DNA of 64,000 bases from Mesorhizobium_B sp035998495 (GCA_035998495.1 DASYHP010000076.1:1-64000), one strand, 5' to 3'; numbered from the stretch's first letter, positions 36,047 to 45,011 are shown. Numbers and translations are program-made. Notes: a model not told the origin generated them from the sequence alone.

Positions 36047-36844
36047 ATGACCCACGCCGAGCCGGAATATGACGAGGCGGCGATCCGCTTCCTCGAGACG
36101 CTCTGGGGCGACGGTTTTCTGTCGCCCGGCGGCGCGCAGGAGGTCGATCGCGTGCTCGAAGGCCTGTCGCTCCGGGGCAAGAGCGTGCTCGACATCGGCT
36201 GCGGCTCGGGCGGCGTCACGCTGGCGCTCGTGGAGCGGCACGGGGCGGCCGAAGCCGTGGGCTTCGACGTCGAGGCGCCGGTGATCGCGCGCGCGGAAAA
36301 ACGCGCCCACGCCAAGGGCCTGTCCCACCGCGCCCGCTTCGTCCAGGCGCCGCCCGGCCCCCTGCCCTTCGCCGACGAACGCTTCGACGTGGTCTTCTCC
36401 AAGGATTCGTTGGTGCATGTTTCGGACAAGGAAGCGCTGTTCGAGGACATCTTTCGCGTGCTGAAACCCGGCGGCGTGTTCGCGGCCAGCGACTGGCTGA
36501 TCGGCCATGACGGCGAGCCCTCCCCCGACATGAAGGCCTATCTCGACGCGGAAGGCCTAAGCTTCGGCATGGCGTCGCCGGCGCGTTACGCCCGGGCCAT
36601 GGAACGGGCCGGCTTCACGGGCATCGCCACCGCCGACCGCAACCCGTGGTATCGCGAGGTGGCGCGGGGCGAGATCGAGCGGCTCGAGGGCCCGCTCTAC
36701 GCCCAGGCATCCAAGGCCGCGGGCGCGGCTTACGTGGACAAGAACATCCGCACTTGGGCCGCCATGCTCAAGGTGCTTGACAGCGGCGAGCACCGGCCTA
36801 CCCATCTCAGGGCCGTCAAGCCGCGGCTCGACGGCGGGGCATAG
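36047..36844 (+). CDS. SAM-dependent methyltransferase
   Basis: A 265-residue class I methyltransferase with motif I VLDIGCGSGGVTLAL (about residues 46-60) and the post-I acidic residue in GFDVEAP. The layout, with the KDSLVHVSDKEALFEDIFRVLKPGG segment, resembles phosphoethanolamine/sarcosine-type N-methyltransferases. The ATG at 36047 has GGGAGAG upstream. It is first in a rightward operon with the TetR regulator and a binding protein, downstream of operator site 1. A methyltransferase within an otherwise oxidative, demethylating regulon is unexpected; its acceptor is unknown. Confidence 0.85.
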   Translation: MTHAEPEYDEAAIRFLETLWGDGFLSPGGAQEVDRVLEGLSLRGKSVLDIGCGSGGVTLALVERHGAAEAVGFDVEAPVIARAEKRAHAKGLSHRARFVQAPPGPLPFADERFDVVFSKDSLVHVSDKEALFEDIFRVLKPGGVFAASDWLIGHDGEPSPDMKAYLDAEGLSFGMASPARYARAMERAGFTGIATADRNPWYREVARGEIERLEGPLYAQASKAAGAAYVDKNIRTWAAMLKVLDSGEHRPTHLRAVKPRLDGGA

Positions 36845-36869
36845 CGCGATGCTCGAGCTTGGAGCCGAC

Positions 36870-37565
36870 ATGGGTCTTGACGCAGGCGCGCCTTCGCCGG
36901 CGGGCGGGGAGCGCAAGGGGCGCAAAGCGTCCAAGGAGATGCGCCAGTCCCAGCTCATCGAAGCGACCATCGACAGCCTGGCGACGCGCGGCTATTCCGA
37001 AACGACCCTCGCCGACGTGGCCGACGGCGCGGGCCTGTCGCGCGGCATCGTGAACTTCCATTTCGAGAGCAAGGACAAGCTGCTCGTCGCCACCCTCCAG
37101 TTCATGGCGGAGGAATATGCCGCCCACTGGCGGGCGGCCCTGGACAAGGCGGGCCCGGACCCCGCGGATCGGCTCAAGGCGCTGGTGGACGCCGATTTCG
37201 ACCGGAAGATCTGCAACAAGCGCAAGCTCGCGGCGTGGTGCGCATTCTGGGGCGAGGCCAAGTCGCGCCCGACCTACCAGGCGCTGTGCGGGTCGCGCGA
37301 CGAAGCCTACCAGGACGCCCTCGCCGAGCTCTGCGGCGCGCTGATCGCCGAGGGCGGCTATGCGGGTGACGCCCGCGACGCCGCAACCGCGCTGGACGCG
37401 CTCCTGGAAGGCCTCTGGCTGCGGCTCATGATGGGTGCGAGCGGCATCACGCGGCCGGCCGCGCGCCGCTCCGCCATGGCGCTCCTCGCCGCGCTGTTCC
37501 CGCAGCATTTCCCCCGGCCCGACGGGCCCACCCAAAAGAAGACAAGCATGGAGGAGAAACGATGA
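36870..37565 (+). CDS. TetR-family regulator (BetI-like), probable regulator of the 31-49 kb regulon
   Basis: A 231-residue regulator. The helix-turn-helix lies at about residues 30-75 (IEATIDSLATRGYSETTLAD, then GLSRGIVNFHFESKDKLL), and the C-terminal ligand domain includes KRKLAAWCAFWGEAKSRP, like BetI-type repressors that sense choline or related compounds. ATG 36870 has GGAG 5 bases upstream; ATG 36849 is an alternative. It overlaps the binding-protein gene by 4 bases (ATGA), tying regulator and transporter expression. It is the only regulator gene between 31 and 49 kb, so the four shared palindromes are probably its operators. Confidence 0.88.
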   Translation: MGLDAGAPSPAGGERKGRKASKEMRQSQLIEATIDSLATRGYSETTLADVADGAGLSRGIVNFHFESKDKLLVATLQFMAEEYAAHWRAALDKAGPDPADRLKALVDADFDRKICNKRKLAAWCAFWGEAKSRPTYQALCGSRDEAYQDALAELCGALIAEGGYAGDARDAATALDALLEGLWLRLMMGASGITRPAARRSAMALLAALFPQHFPRPDGPTQKKTSMEEKR

Positions 37566-38644
37566 CGACAAGAACCCTTTCCAGGCGGCTCTTCGCCTGT
37601 GCGGCGTTGGCCGGCCTTCTCGCGTCGAGCGCGGCCCCTGCGCTCGCCGCTGACGACCTCACCGTGTTCGACTGGTCGGGCTACGAGGATCCCAATTTCC
37701 ACCCGGCCTATGCGGCGGAGCACGGCGCCTCGCCCACCTTCGCCTTCTTCGCCGACGAGGACGAGGCGCTCGCCAAGCTGATGGCGGGCTTCAAGGCGGA
37801 CATCGCCCATCCCTGCTCCCAGACCGTGGTCAAGTGGCGCGACGCCGGCCTGATCGAGCCGCTCGACACGGCGAAGATCGCCGGCTGGAACGACCTCATG
37901 CCGGGCATCACCGGCATGAAGGACCTGGTCACGACTGCCGACGGCAAGGCCTGGATGCTGCCTTTCGACTGGGGCAACACGGCGCTCGTCTACCGCACCG
38001 ACAAGGTGCCGGCGGAGGACGTGCAGTCGCTTCACGTCTTCGCCGACCCGAAATACCAGGGCCGGGTGTCGATCGGCGACAATGTCGACGACGCCTATGC
38101 GCTGGCGAGTCTCGCCATCGGCCTCAAGGACTGGACGAAGATGACGGATGAGCAGTTCAAGGAGGCGTCCGATTTCCTTCGCCAGGTGCACAAGAACGTC
38201 GTGCTGTACTGGACGGACGGCACCGAGATCGCCCAGGCCATGGCCGGCGGCGACGTGGACATCGCCTGGGCCTGGAACGAGGCGGCCGTCGCGCTTGAAC
38301 GGGACGGCGTGCCGGTCGAGCTCAAGAAAGATACGAAGGAAGGCCTGTCCACCTGGGTCTGCGGCTATGTCCACCTTAAGGACAATCCGGGTTCGGACGA
38401 CAAGGTCTATGACTATCTGTCGGCGGTGAATCAGCCGGAGGTCAGCGCTTATCTCGTGAACGAGTGGGGCTATGGCCACGCCAACGACAAGGGCATGAAG
38501 GCGATCCCCGCGGATCAGCTTCAGGCGAAAGGCTACCACGACGTGGACCAGTTCGTAGCCAACACGCTGTTCCAGGCGCCCGTTCCGAACGAGCTCAAGC
38601 AGCGCATGATCGCCGAGTTCGAGAAGATCAAGGCGGGGTATTGA
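37562..38644 (+). CDS. Periplasmic binding protein, spermidine/putrescine type (PotD/PotF-like)
   Basis: A 360-residue secreted protein. The N-terminus has a twin-arginine-like motif (LSRRLFAC) and a hydrophobic stretch ending PALAADD, cleaved near residue 30. The mature protein begins LTVFDWSGYEDPNF, the usual PotD-family opening, and contains VVKWRDAGLIEPLDTAKI and a Trp-rich ligand pocket (DIAWAWNEAA). It supplies the ATPase and permeases at 38983-41814, which lie on the opposite strand. The ligand is probably a cationic amine or betaine. Confidence 0.9.
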   Translation: MTTRTLSRRLFACAALAGLLASSAAPALAADDLTVFDWSGYEDPNFHPAYAAEHGASPTFAFFADEDEALAKLMAGFKADIAHPCSQTVVKWRDAGLIEPLDTAKIAGWNDLMPGITGMKDLVTTADGKAWMLPFDWGNTALVYRTDKVPAEDVQSLHVFADPKYQGRVSIGDNVDDAYALASLAIGLKDWTKMTDEQFKEASDFLRQVHKNVVLYWTDGTEIAQAMAGGDVDIAWAWNEAAVALERDGVPVELKKDTKEGLSTWVCGYVHLKDNPGSDDKVYDYLSAVNQPEVSAYLVNEWGYGHANDKGMKAIPADQLQAKGYHDVDQFVANTLFQAPVPNELKQRMIAEFEKIKAGY

Positions 38645-38982
38645 AGCGCAACCCTGTGGGATGCCGGCGGCGCTGCCGCTCGCTCGTTCAGGCCACACCC
38701 TCGCCCCCTCCACCGCCTCCGGCGGTCCCCCTCCCCCGCTTCGCAGGGGAGGATCCGGGTCGCGCCAGCGTCGCCGCCGCTGATCCTCCCCCGTTCATGA
38801 GGGAGGGGGACCACGCGGAACGCGTGGTCGACTGACACGCGCGCCCCACCTCCCCCTTGTGGGGAGGTCGGCCCTGCAAGGGCCGGGTGGGGGTGCTCCA
38901 GCTTGGCGCGGCCGGCGCCATTTACCCCCACCCGCTCGCTACGCTCGCGACCTCCCCACAAGGGGGAGGTGGGGCGCCCGCC
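38645..38982. repeat. Repeat-rich gap with REP-like element, copy C
   Basis: This 338-base gap holds no gene. Its main feature is a perfect 30-bp inverted repeat (38841-38870 against 38948-38977, core CCTCCCCCTTGTGGGGAGG) with a 77-base spacer that contains complementary GGGTGGGGG and CCCCCACCC arms. Further C-rich and G-rich arms (TCCCCCTCCCCC, GGGAGGGGGA) lie at 38725-38815. The core matches copy B at 17613. It separates convergent genes and may work as a bidirectional terminator. Confidence 0.8.
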
Positions 38983-40086
38983 TCATTCCGCCATGGCCAC
39001 CAGCGCGTCGGGGTCGAAGGCCAGCCTGACGGGCGCGCCCACCGGGATGTCGTCGGCCCCGAAATCATTGGTCTCGATGACCGACAGCGGCTTTTCCAGG
39101 CCTGCCACCGCGACCGCCAGATGCGTGGTGTCGCCGAAATAGTGCCGGTCCACCACGCGGCCCTCGATGGCGTGCGGGCTCGTGGCATCGTCCCAGAGCA
39201 CCCGCAGCCGCTCGGGCCTTATGCCGAGCGTGGCCGGGCCGGAACGGGCGGCCAGGCGGGGCGGCTTCTTCGTGGTGACGCGCCCGAACCCTCGCGTTTC
39301 CAGCGAGATGGCGTCGCCATGGTCGGCCACGATGTCGGCGGCCACGAAGTTCATGCCGCCCAGGAAATCGGCGACGCGCCGCGTGAGCGGGCGCTGGTAG
39401 ACCTCCCTGGGCGCGTCCACCTGGGCGATCTGGCCGTCGAACATCACGGCGATGCGGTCGGACATGGCGAGCGCCTCGGTCTGGTCGTGCGTGACGAGCA
39501 CGAAGGTGATGCCCACCGCCTTTTGGAGCTGGCGAAGCTCCACCTGCATCTCCTCGCGCAACTGCCTGTCGAGCGCCGAAAGCGGCTCGTCCAGAAGCAG
39601 CACCTTGGGGCGCATCACCAGCGCGCGGGCGAGCGCCACGCGCTGGCGCTGGCCGCCGGAAAGCTCGTTGGCCCGGCGATGGCCGAGCGTCGTGAGCCGC
39701 ACCTGGTCGAGCGCCTCGTCCACGCGCCGCTTCTCCTCAGGCCTGCCCAGGCGCAGGCGCTTGAGCCCATAGGCCACGTTCTCCGCGACATCGAGGTGCG
39801 GGAAGATGGCGTAGCTCTGAAACACCATATTGGTCGGCCGGCGGTTGGCGGGCAGGCCCGCCATGTCCTGGCGGTCGATCCCGATGCCGCCTTCGGAAGG
39901 CTGCTCGAAGCCCGCGATCAGGCGCAGCAACGTGGTCTTGCCGCAGCCGGACGGGCCGAGCAGCGAGAAGAACTCGCCCTCGAACACGGTGAGCGACACG
40001 CGCTCGAGCGCCGTGAACGCACCGAAGCGCTTCGTGACGCCCGCGATCTCGATCATCGGCGAGGAGGGGCGCATGGGATCAGGCAA
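38983..40086 (-). CDS. ABC transporter ATP-binding protein, polyamine type (PotA/PotG-like)
   Basis: A 367-residue ATPase with Walker A LLGPSGCGKTTLL, signature LSGGQRQRVALARAL, Walker B VLLLDEPLSALD and the switch His in VTHDQTEALA. A C-terminal TOBE regulatory domain (about residues 280-365) is present. The start is TTG 40086 (AAGGGAG 6 bases upstream), overlapping the upstream permease stop by 8 bases; ATG 40074 is an alternative. It powers the importer with the permeases at 40079 and 40897 and the binding protein at 37562. Confidence 0.91.
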   Translation of the reverse strand: MPDPMRPSSPMIEIAGVTKRFGAFTALERVSLTVFEGEFFSLLGPSGCGKTTLLRLIAGFEQPSEGGIGIDRQDMAGLPANRRPTNMVFQSYAIFPHLDVAENVAYGLKRLRLGRPEEKRRVDEALDQVRLTTLGHRRANELSGGQRQRVALARALVMRPKVLLLDEPLSALDRQLREEMQVELRQLQKAVGITFVLVTHDQTEALAMSDRIAVMFDGQIAQVDAPREVYQRPLTRRVADFLGGMNFVAADIVADHGDAISLETRGFGRVTTKKPPRLAARSGPATLGIRPERLRVLWDDATSPHAIEGRVVDRHYFGDTTHLAVAVAGLEKPLSVIETNDFGADDIPVGAPVRLAFDPDALVAMAE

Positions 40087-40900
40087 ACAAATCTCCCTTC
40101 GGCGCGACGCGGCTGGCTGCGCGGCGGCGCAAGGCTTCCGCCAGCGTGAGAAGCAGGAGCGACAGCAGCAGCATCAGCGTGCCGAGCGCGAGCACGGCGG
40201 GCAGGCGCGCCGCGAAGCGGAGCTGGCCCCAGATATAGACGGGCAGGGTCGGCTCCGTGCCGCCCAGGAAGAAGGCGAGGACGAACTCGTCCAGCGAGAT
40301 CGTGAAGGCGACGAGCAGGCTGGCGACGATGGCCGGCGCCATCATGGGCAGCGTGACGCGGCGCAGCGTGCCGAACGCGGTCTCGCCTAAATCGGCGGAG
40401 GCCTCCTCATAGGCGGGGTCGAAGCCTTCGAAGCCCGACACCAGCACGGTGATGGCGTAAGGCAGGCAGATCAGCACATGGCCGAGCATGACCGTGACCA
40501 GCGACAGATCGAGGCCGATCTGCAGCACCACGATCAGAAGCGCGACCGCAATGATGATCTCGGGCAGGACCAGCGGCGCCATGATCAGCGCGCTCATCGG
40601 CTTTTGGCCCGCGAAGCGGTAGCGGGTGATGGCGCGCGCCGCGCAGATGCCGAGCACGGTGGCGAGCACAGCGGAGGCGAGCGCCACAATCAGCGAGTTC
40701 CAGGCGGCATGCTGCATGGCGTCGTTGCCGGCGAGGCTCCGGTACCAGTCGAGCGTCAGGCCGGTGAGCGGCAGGGCGGGCACCGCCGAGGCGTTCACGG
40801 AGAACAGCGGCAGCAGCAGGACCGGCAGGTAGAGGAAGATCAGGTAGAGCGCCGCGTAGAGCGGCAGCCACAGGCGGGAAAGGCGCGCCCACAGGCTCAT
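40079..40900 (-). CDS. ABC transporter permease, polyamine type (PotC/PotI-like)
   Basis: A 273-residue inner-membrane permease with six helices. The cytoplasmic EAA loop reads YEEASADLGETAFGTLRRVTLP, the contact for the ATPase. It overlaps the upstream permease gene by 4 bases (ATGA) and the ATPase gene by 8. It is the PotC-type half of a two-permease channel. Confidence 0.91.
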   Translation of the reverse strand: MSLWARLSRLWLPLYAALYLIFLYLPVLLLPLFSVNASAVPALPLTGLTLDWYRSLAGNDAMQHAAWNSLIVALASAVLATVLGICAARAITRYRFAGQKPMSALIMAPLVLPEIIIAVALLIVVLQIGLDLSLVTVMLGHVLICLPYAITVLVSGFEGFDPAYEEASADLGETAFGTLRRVTLPMMAPAIVASLLVAFTISLDEFVLAFFLGGTEPTLPVYIWGQLRFAARLPAVLALGTLMLLLSLLLLTLAEALRRRAASRVAPKGDLFA

Positions 40901-41814
40901 CGGAACAGCCTTGCCAGCCCGCGCAGGGCGATCACCAGGACGCCGGCCAGAAGCGACACCGCCACAATCGTGGTGACCGACAGCGCCGCGCCCAGGGGCC
41001 AGTTGGCGGCGCGGCCGAACTGCGCCTGGATGGCGTTGGCGATCATCACGCCTTCGGTGCCGCCGACCAGCCGCGGCGTCACGAAGTCGCCCACGGTCGG
41101 GATCATCACGATCAGCAGCGCGCCGATCACGCCGGGCAGCGACAAGGGCAGCGTCACGCGCAAGAAGCGCCGGATTCCGCCGTCGCCCAGGTCGGTCGCG
41201 GCCTCGAGCAGGCTGCGGTCGATCTTCTCCAGCGACACATAGATGGGCAGGATGGCGAACACCGCCCAGGCATGGATCAGGGTGATGACCACGGCATTGC
41301 TGCTGTAGATCAGCGAGCGCACCGGCTCGTCGGTCAAGCCCAGCGCCATCAGGCCCGAATTGAGCACGCCCCCGTTCCCCAGCACCACCTTCCAAGCCAT
41401 CACCCGCAGCAGATAGCCGGTCCAGAAGGGAATGGTGATGAGGAAGAGCAGGATCGCCTTGCGGCGGCCGCCGTGGAAGGAGATGTAATAGGCGATGGGG
41501 TAGCCCAGAAGCACCGTGCCGATGCTGACCACGGTCGCGATCCCCAGCGAACGGATGAGCAGGTCGCGATAGATCGGCTCGGTCAGCGCCTGCCGGTAGT
41601 TCTCCAGCGTGAAGCTGCGGTCGATCGTGAGATAGTCCTGGCTCCAGAAGCTGTGCGCGACCACGACCAGGATGGGGCCGAGCAGGAACAGGAGCGAATA
41701 GACGAAGGTCGGGCTGAGAAGGGCCAAGCCCTTGCGCTGCTCTGAGTCGAGCAGTCCGGCCCGGCCCGCCGAGGCGCTTCGGCTCGGAAGCGAAGACGCG
41801 ACCGCCGCGGTCAC
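40897..41814 (-). CDS. ABC transporter permease, polyamine type (PotB/PotH-like)
   Basis: A 305-residue inner-membrane permease. After a cytoplasmic N-terminal stretch of about 30 residues come six helices with the EAA loop LLEAATDLGDGGIRRFLRVTLP. The start is GTG 41814. It is the first gene of the leftward transporter operon, 176 bases from operator site 2 and divergent from the class III aminotransferase gene. Confidence 0.9.
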   Translation of the reverse strand: MTAAVASSLPSRSASAGRAGLLDSEQRKGLALLSPTFVYSLLFLLGPILVVVAHSFWSQDYLTIDRSFTLENYRQALTEPIYRDLLIRSLGIATVVSIGTVLLGYPIAYYISFHGGRRKAILLFLITIPFWTGYLLRVMAWKVVLGNGGVLNSGLMALGLTDEPVRSLIYSSNAVVITLIHAWAVFAILPIYVSLEKIDRSLLEAATDLGDGGIRRFLRVTLPLSLPGVIGALLIVMIPTVGDFVTPRLVGGTEGVMIANAIQAQFGRAANWPLGAALSVTTIVAVSLLAGVLVIALRGLARLFR

Positions 41815-41990
41815 CGCCGGCCGGTCCCCTGCCTTTTGTCGCCGATCCCGGCCCGTTCAGCGGTGAGAGGCTGCAACTGCTTGGCCCTGCCCGTTCGGAG
41901 GCGCGCCCGCCCCGCCGCCGGGGCAGATGCGCACTCTGGGCAGTTGAGCGCAAGGAACCGTTGAAATCAAGCACCGCCTTGGCATATTGA

Positions 41991-42006
41991 TTGAACGGAC
42001 ATTCAA
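41991..42006. promoter_or_regulatory. TetR-type operator, site 2
   Basis: TTGAACGGACATTCAA lies between the divergent permease gene (41814) and aminotransferase gene (42070), 63 bases upstream of the latter. It shares the outer TTGAA/CATTCAA arms with the other three sites. Confidence 0.75.
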
Positions 42007-42069
42007 AATCTCGCGCGCCACGCCGTCCGGGCGTCGCGCGGGCGGATCCGAGACGAGGCAGGGACGCTC

Positions 42070-43488
42070 ATGGCCGCTTTGGAACAGTTCAGGCCCGAAG
42101 AGGCGGGCGACAGGGACGCGGCGATCACGCTGGCGCGCGCCCGCCGCCATCTGGTGCAGCCCTGGCCCGTGGCCGGGCAGATCGGCGACGAGGCGCGCGG
42201 GCTCATCACGTCGGGCGACGGCGTCTATGTGACCGACGGCCACGGCGCGCGGCTGATCGACGGGCCGGCAGGCATGTGGTGCGTCAATGTCGGCCACCGG
42301 CGGCGCGAGCTCGCCGAGGCGCTTCACGAGCAGGCCATGGCGCTCAGCTACAGCTCGCCCTGGTACACGACGAGCGAGCCGTCGGTCGCGCTGGCCGAGC
42401 GCCTGGCGGCTCACGCGCCCGGCGATCTCGACCATGTCTTCTTCACCACCGGCGGCTCGTCGGCGGTGGAAAGCGCGTTGCGCTTCATGCAGTTCTACAA
42501 CAATGTGCGCGGCCGGCCCGAGAAGAAGATGCTGCTCAGCCGCCATGGCGCCTATCACGGCTCCACCTATCTCTCCGCCTCGCTCAACGGGCGGCCGCGC
42601 GACCGCGACTGGATGGACGGCGCGGACGATCTCGTCGTGAAGCTCTCCTGCCCCGACCCGTTCCGCCGGCCCCGGGGCATGAGCCTGGAGGCCTTCGCCG
42701 ACTGGCTCATCGACGAGTTCGAGCAGGCGGTGACGCGCATCGGCGCCGAGCGCATCGGCGCCTTCGTGGGCGAGCCCATCATGGCCTCGGGCGGCGTGAT
42801 CGTGCCCCCGCCCGGTTATCTCGGGCGCATCCGCGAGATCTGCCGCCGTCACGACATCCTCTTCGTATCGGACGAGGTGGTGACCGGGTTCGGCCGGCTC
42901 GGCCATGTGTTCGCCTCCCAAGAGGCGTTCGGGCTTGCGCCCGACATCATCACCTTCGCCAAGGGCGTCACGTCCGGCTATTTCCCCCTGGGCGGCATGG
43001 TGGTGTCTGACCGCCTCTTCACCGAGATCCGGCGGACAAACCATCCCGACGCGATGTTCGCTCATGGGCTGACCTATTCCAGCCACCCGATCGGTTGCGC
43101 CGTGGCGCTGCGCAATCTCGACCTGCTGGAGGGCGGCATCCTTGACCACGCGCGCGCGATAACCCCCTATTTCCAGGCGCGGCTGAAGACGCTGGAGGAT
43201 CTGCCGCTCGTGGGCGAGGTGCGCGGCGCAGGGCTGATGGCCTGCGTGGAATGCGTGGCCGACCGCGAAAGCAACAATCCGCTTCAGCTCGACAAGGCGG
43301 TGGGCAAGCGCATCGACGCGCATGCCCAAGGGCTCGGCCTGCTCGTGCGGCCGCTCATCAACATGTGCGTGATGTCGCCGCCTCTCGTCATCACCCGTGA
43401 GCAGATCGACGAGATGGTCTCGATCCTGCGCGAAGGCATTTCGCGCACCATGGACGATCTCAGGGCCGAAGGCGTTTGGGACGGCTGA
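42070..43488 (+). CDS. Class III aminotransferase (omega-amino acid:pyruvate type)
   Basis: A 472-residue PLP enzyme. It has the cofactor-phosphate segment FTTGGSSAVESALRF, the PLP-stacking region SRHGAYHGSTYLS, Asp in FVSDEVVTGFGRLG and the Schiff-base Lys in ITFAKGVTSGYFPLGG. The family transfers the terminal amino group of omega-amino acids, polyamines or beta-alanine to pyruvate or a keto acid. It is preceded by operator site 2, with the transporter operon divergent, so it probably acts on the imported amine or a demethylated product. Confidence 0.9.
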   Translation: MAALEQFRPEEAGDRDAAITLARARRHLVQPWPVAGQIGDEARGLITSGDGVYVTDGHGARLIDGPAGMWCVNVGHRRRELAEALHEQAMALSYSSPWYTTSEPSVALAERLAAHAPGDLDHVFFTTGGSSAVESALRFMQFYNNVRGRPEKKMLLSRHGAYHGSTYLSASLNGRPRDRDWMDGADDLVVKLSCPDPFRRPRGMSLEAFADWLIDEFEQAVTRIGAERIGAFVGEPIMASGGVIVPPPGYLGRIREICRRHDILFVSDEVVTGFGRLGHVFASQEAFGLAPDIITFAKGVTSGYFPLGGMVVSDRLFTEIRRTNHPDAMFAHGLTYSSHPIGCAVALRNLDLLEGGILDHARAITPYFQARLKTLEDLPLVGEVRGAGLMACVECVADRESNNPLQLDKAVGKRIDAHAQGLGLLVRPLINMCVMSPPLVITREQIDEMVSILREGISRTMDDLRAEGVWDG

Positions 43489-43511
43489 ATCCGCCGGGAG
43501 CGGATAGGCTT

Positions 43512-43673
43512 AGAGCACCTGACAATACTCATGGGCTGAGGATGGCCGAGGGGTTGTTGTCCACCTGCAAGGCGCCGAACGCAGCCGATGCCGGAAGCAT
43601 CGGCAAGGATCGGCAACGCAGCAGGCGGCAACAAGAGCCGGCCAGCCGACCCTGGGGTATTGTCAGGTGCTCT
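43512..43673. repeat. 162-bp element with 17-bp perfect terminal inverted repeats
   Basis: AGAGCACCTGACAATAC at 43512-43528 is matched by its exact complement at 43657-43673, with 128 bases between. The interior contains a smaller CCGATGCCGGAAGCATCGG stem-loop and complementary GTTGTTG/CAACAA segments. The right end touches the stop codon of the Rieske gene and the left end lies 23 bases after the aminotransferase stop. It may be a MITE-like or palindromic repeat acting as a terminator for both convergent genes. No target duplication or transposase was seen. Confidence 0.65.
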
Positions 43674-44881
43674 CAGGCCGCCGATGCGCCGGCGAGCATG
43701 ACCCCGTTCACGGCCGCCATCCTGTCTTCGGCGGGGGCCTGATTGAGGTTCAGCACGGGCAGGCATGCGCGCAGATGGTCGTGATGGGTGCGCACGCCAT
43801 ATTCCAGGTCCGACAGGAAGAAGCCCCGGAACGCGTCCGAGCGCATCGATTCGTCGGACCAGACGGTCAACTGCACGTCCTCCTTGGTCGTCTCGCGGTC
43901 GATGCGCCGGGCGAGATAGCGGGCGGCGGCCTGCTCCCGGCTTTCGTTCTTGTATTGATAGACGGCCCCGCGCAGCAGCGTCTCGTTGGGGCCCAGGGGG
44001 AACTCCTGGTAGAACTGGCAGGTTTCGGGCGTCACGGCGATCACGGCGTTGGGGAAGATGCTGTAATAGATCCAGGCCTTCCGAAGACCCTCTGGGAGAT
44101 GCTTGGTTTCCGGCGCGAGCTTGAGATAGCTCCGCACGCTCCAACGCCGGCCGGCATGAGGATTGTAGCTGGCGAAGGAGCGGCTGACGCCGTTCACGAA
44201 GGGCTCGTCATAATAGCCCGCCCCGTAAAGGTCCTGCAGCGCGGGATGCGCCATGGGCACATGGTAGCCCTCATTGTCCACATCGCGCACCGACTTCCAG
44301 TTGACCGGCGTGACCTGCGACCAGGCATAGTCCGAAGGCACCATCTCTTCCGGCCGGTAATGGGCGAACTCGTCGGCGAAAGGCTCCATCAACGCCGCCA
44401 CGGACGGCTGCGGCCCCCTGCCGAAGCGCACGAAAAGAAAACCCATCCAGACCTCGAGTTCGATGGGCATGAGGCCCCATTCGTGCTTGTCGAGCTCAGG
44501 AAAGGATTTCGGCCGCGCCGCGCCCCTCAACGTCCCATCGAGATTATAGACCCAGCCATGGAAGGGGCAGACCAGCGCATTCCTGCAAAAACCCTTCTCT
44601 TCCGCCACGACACGGCTGCCGCGATGGCGGCAGATGTTGTGAAAGGCCCGGATCGCGCCGTCCTGCCCCCGCACGACCAGCGCGCGCTCGCCCGCCACGT
44701 CGAGCGTGACGAAGCGGCCCGCCTCGGGCAGATCCGAAACGTGGCCGGCAATCTGCCAGTGAGTGCGGAACAGCGCCTCCTTTTCGAGTTCGAGCAGGGC
44801 CGCGGAGCGGTAGGCCCAGGCCGGCAGGCCGCGGCGGTCCCAGTCGCGCGGCACCGACAGATCCCGCGAGTGGACGTTCAT
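43673..44881 (-). CDS. Rieske non-heme iron oxygenase alpha subunit (first)
   Basis: A 402-residue oxygenase. The N-terminal Rieske [2Fe-2S] site is CRHRGS with CPFHGW about 20 residues later. The mononuclear iron site is in VRDVDNEGYHVPMAHP (His pair with an upstream Asp/Glu bridge). The group includes oxygenases removing N-methyl groups or cleaving quaternary amines (glycine betaine, carnitine, stachydrine). ATG 44881 is chosen because GGAGG lies 7 bases upstream; the in-frame ATG at 44920 falls inside the operator. No reductase gene is adjacent, so electrons must come from elsewhere. Confidence 0.9.
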   Translation of the reverse strand: MNVHSRDLSVPRDWDRRGLPAWAYRSAALLELEKEALFRTHWQIAGHVSDLPEAGRFVTLDVAGERALVVRGQDGAIRAFHNICRHRGSRVVAEEKGFCRNALVCPFHGWVYNLDGTLRGAARPKSFPELDKHEWGLMPIELEVWMGFLFVRFGRGPQPSVAALMEPFADEFAHYRPEEMVPSDYAWSQVTPVNWKSVRDVDNEGYHVPMAHPALQDLYGAGYYDEPFVNGVSRSFASYNPHAGRRWSVRSYLKLAPETKHLPEGLRKAWIYYSIFPNAVIAVTPETCQFYQEFPLGPNETLLRGAVYQYKNESREQAAARYLARRIDRETTKEDVQLTVWSDESMRSDAFRGFFLSDLEYGVRTHHDHLRACLPVLNLNQAPAEDRMAAVNGVMLAGASAA

Positions 44882-44908
44882 GGCAACCTCCGCCGCTGAA
44901 ATTGGTGA

Positions 44909-44924
44909 TTGAACGTTCATTCAA
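44909..44924. promoter_or_regulatory. TetR-type operator, site 3
   Basis: TTGAACGTTCATTCAA lies 27 bases upstream of the first Rieske gene (44881) and between it and the divergent MOSC gene (45012). It is extended by an A/T base pair on each side and is the clearest copy of the shared motif. Confidence 0.8.
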
Positions 44925-45011
44925 TATGCCAGAGCAGGACCCCCATGGGCAAGTGCGCCCGGAGCGTTCAGGATGGGCTCTTGCGGGCTTGCGAGCGGAA
45001 AGGTTCTTCGG

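Noticed and set aside
41815..41974. Upstream extension of the PotB/PotC permease frames into one long protein
   Set aside because: The long frame is out of register with the PotB gene. Two complete permeases with their own starts and ATGA overlap explain the region.
43512..43673. Complete insertion sequence
   Set aside because: Only 162 bases, no transposase frame inside and no flanking target duplication recognised.
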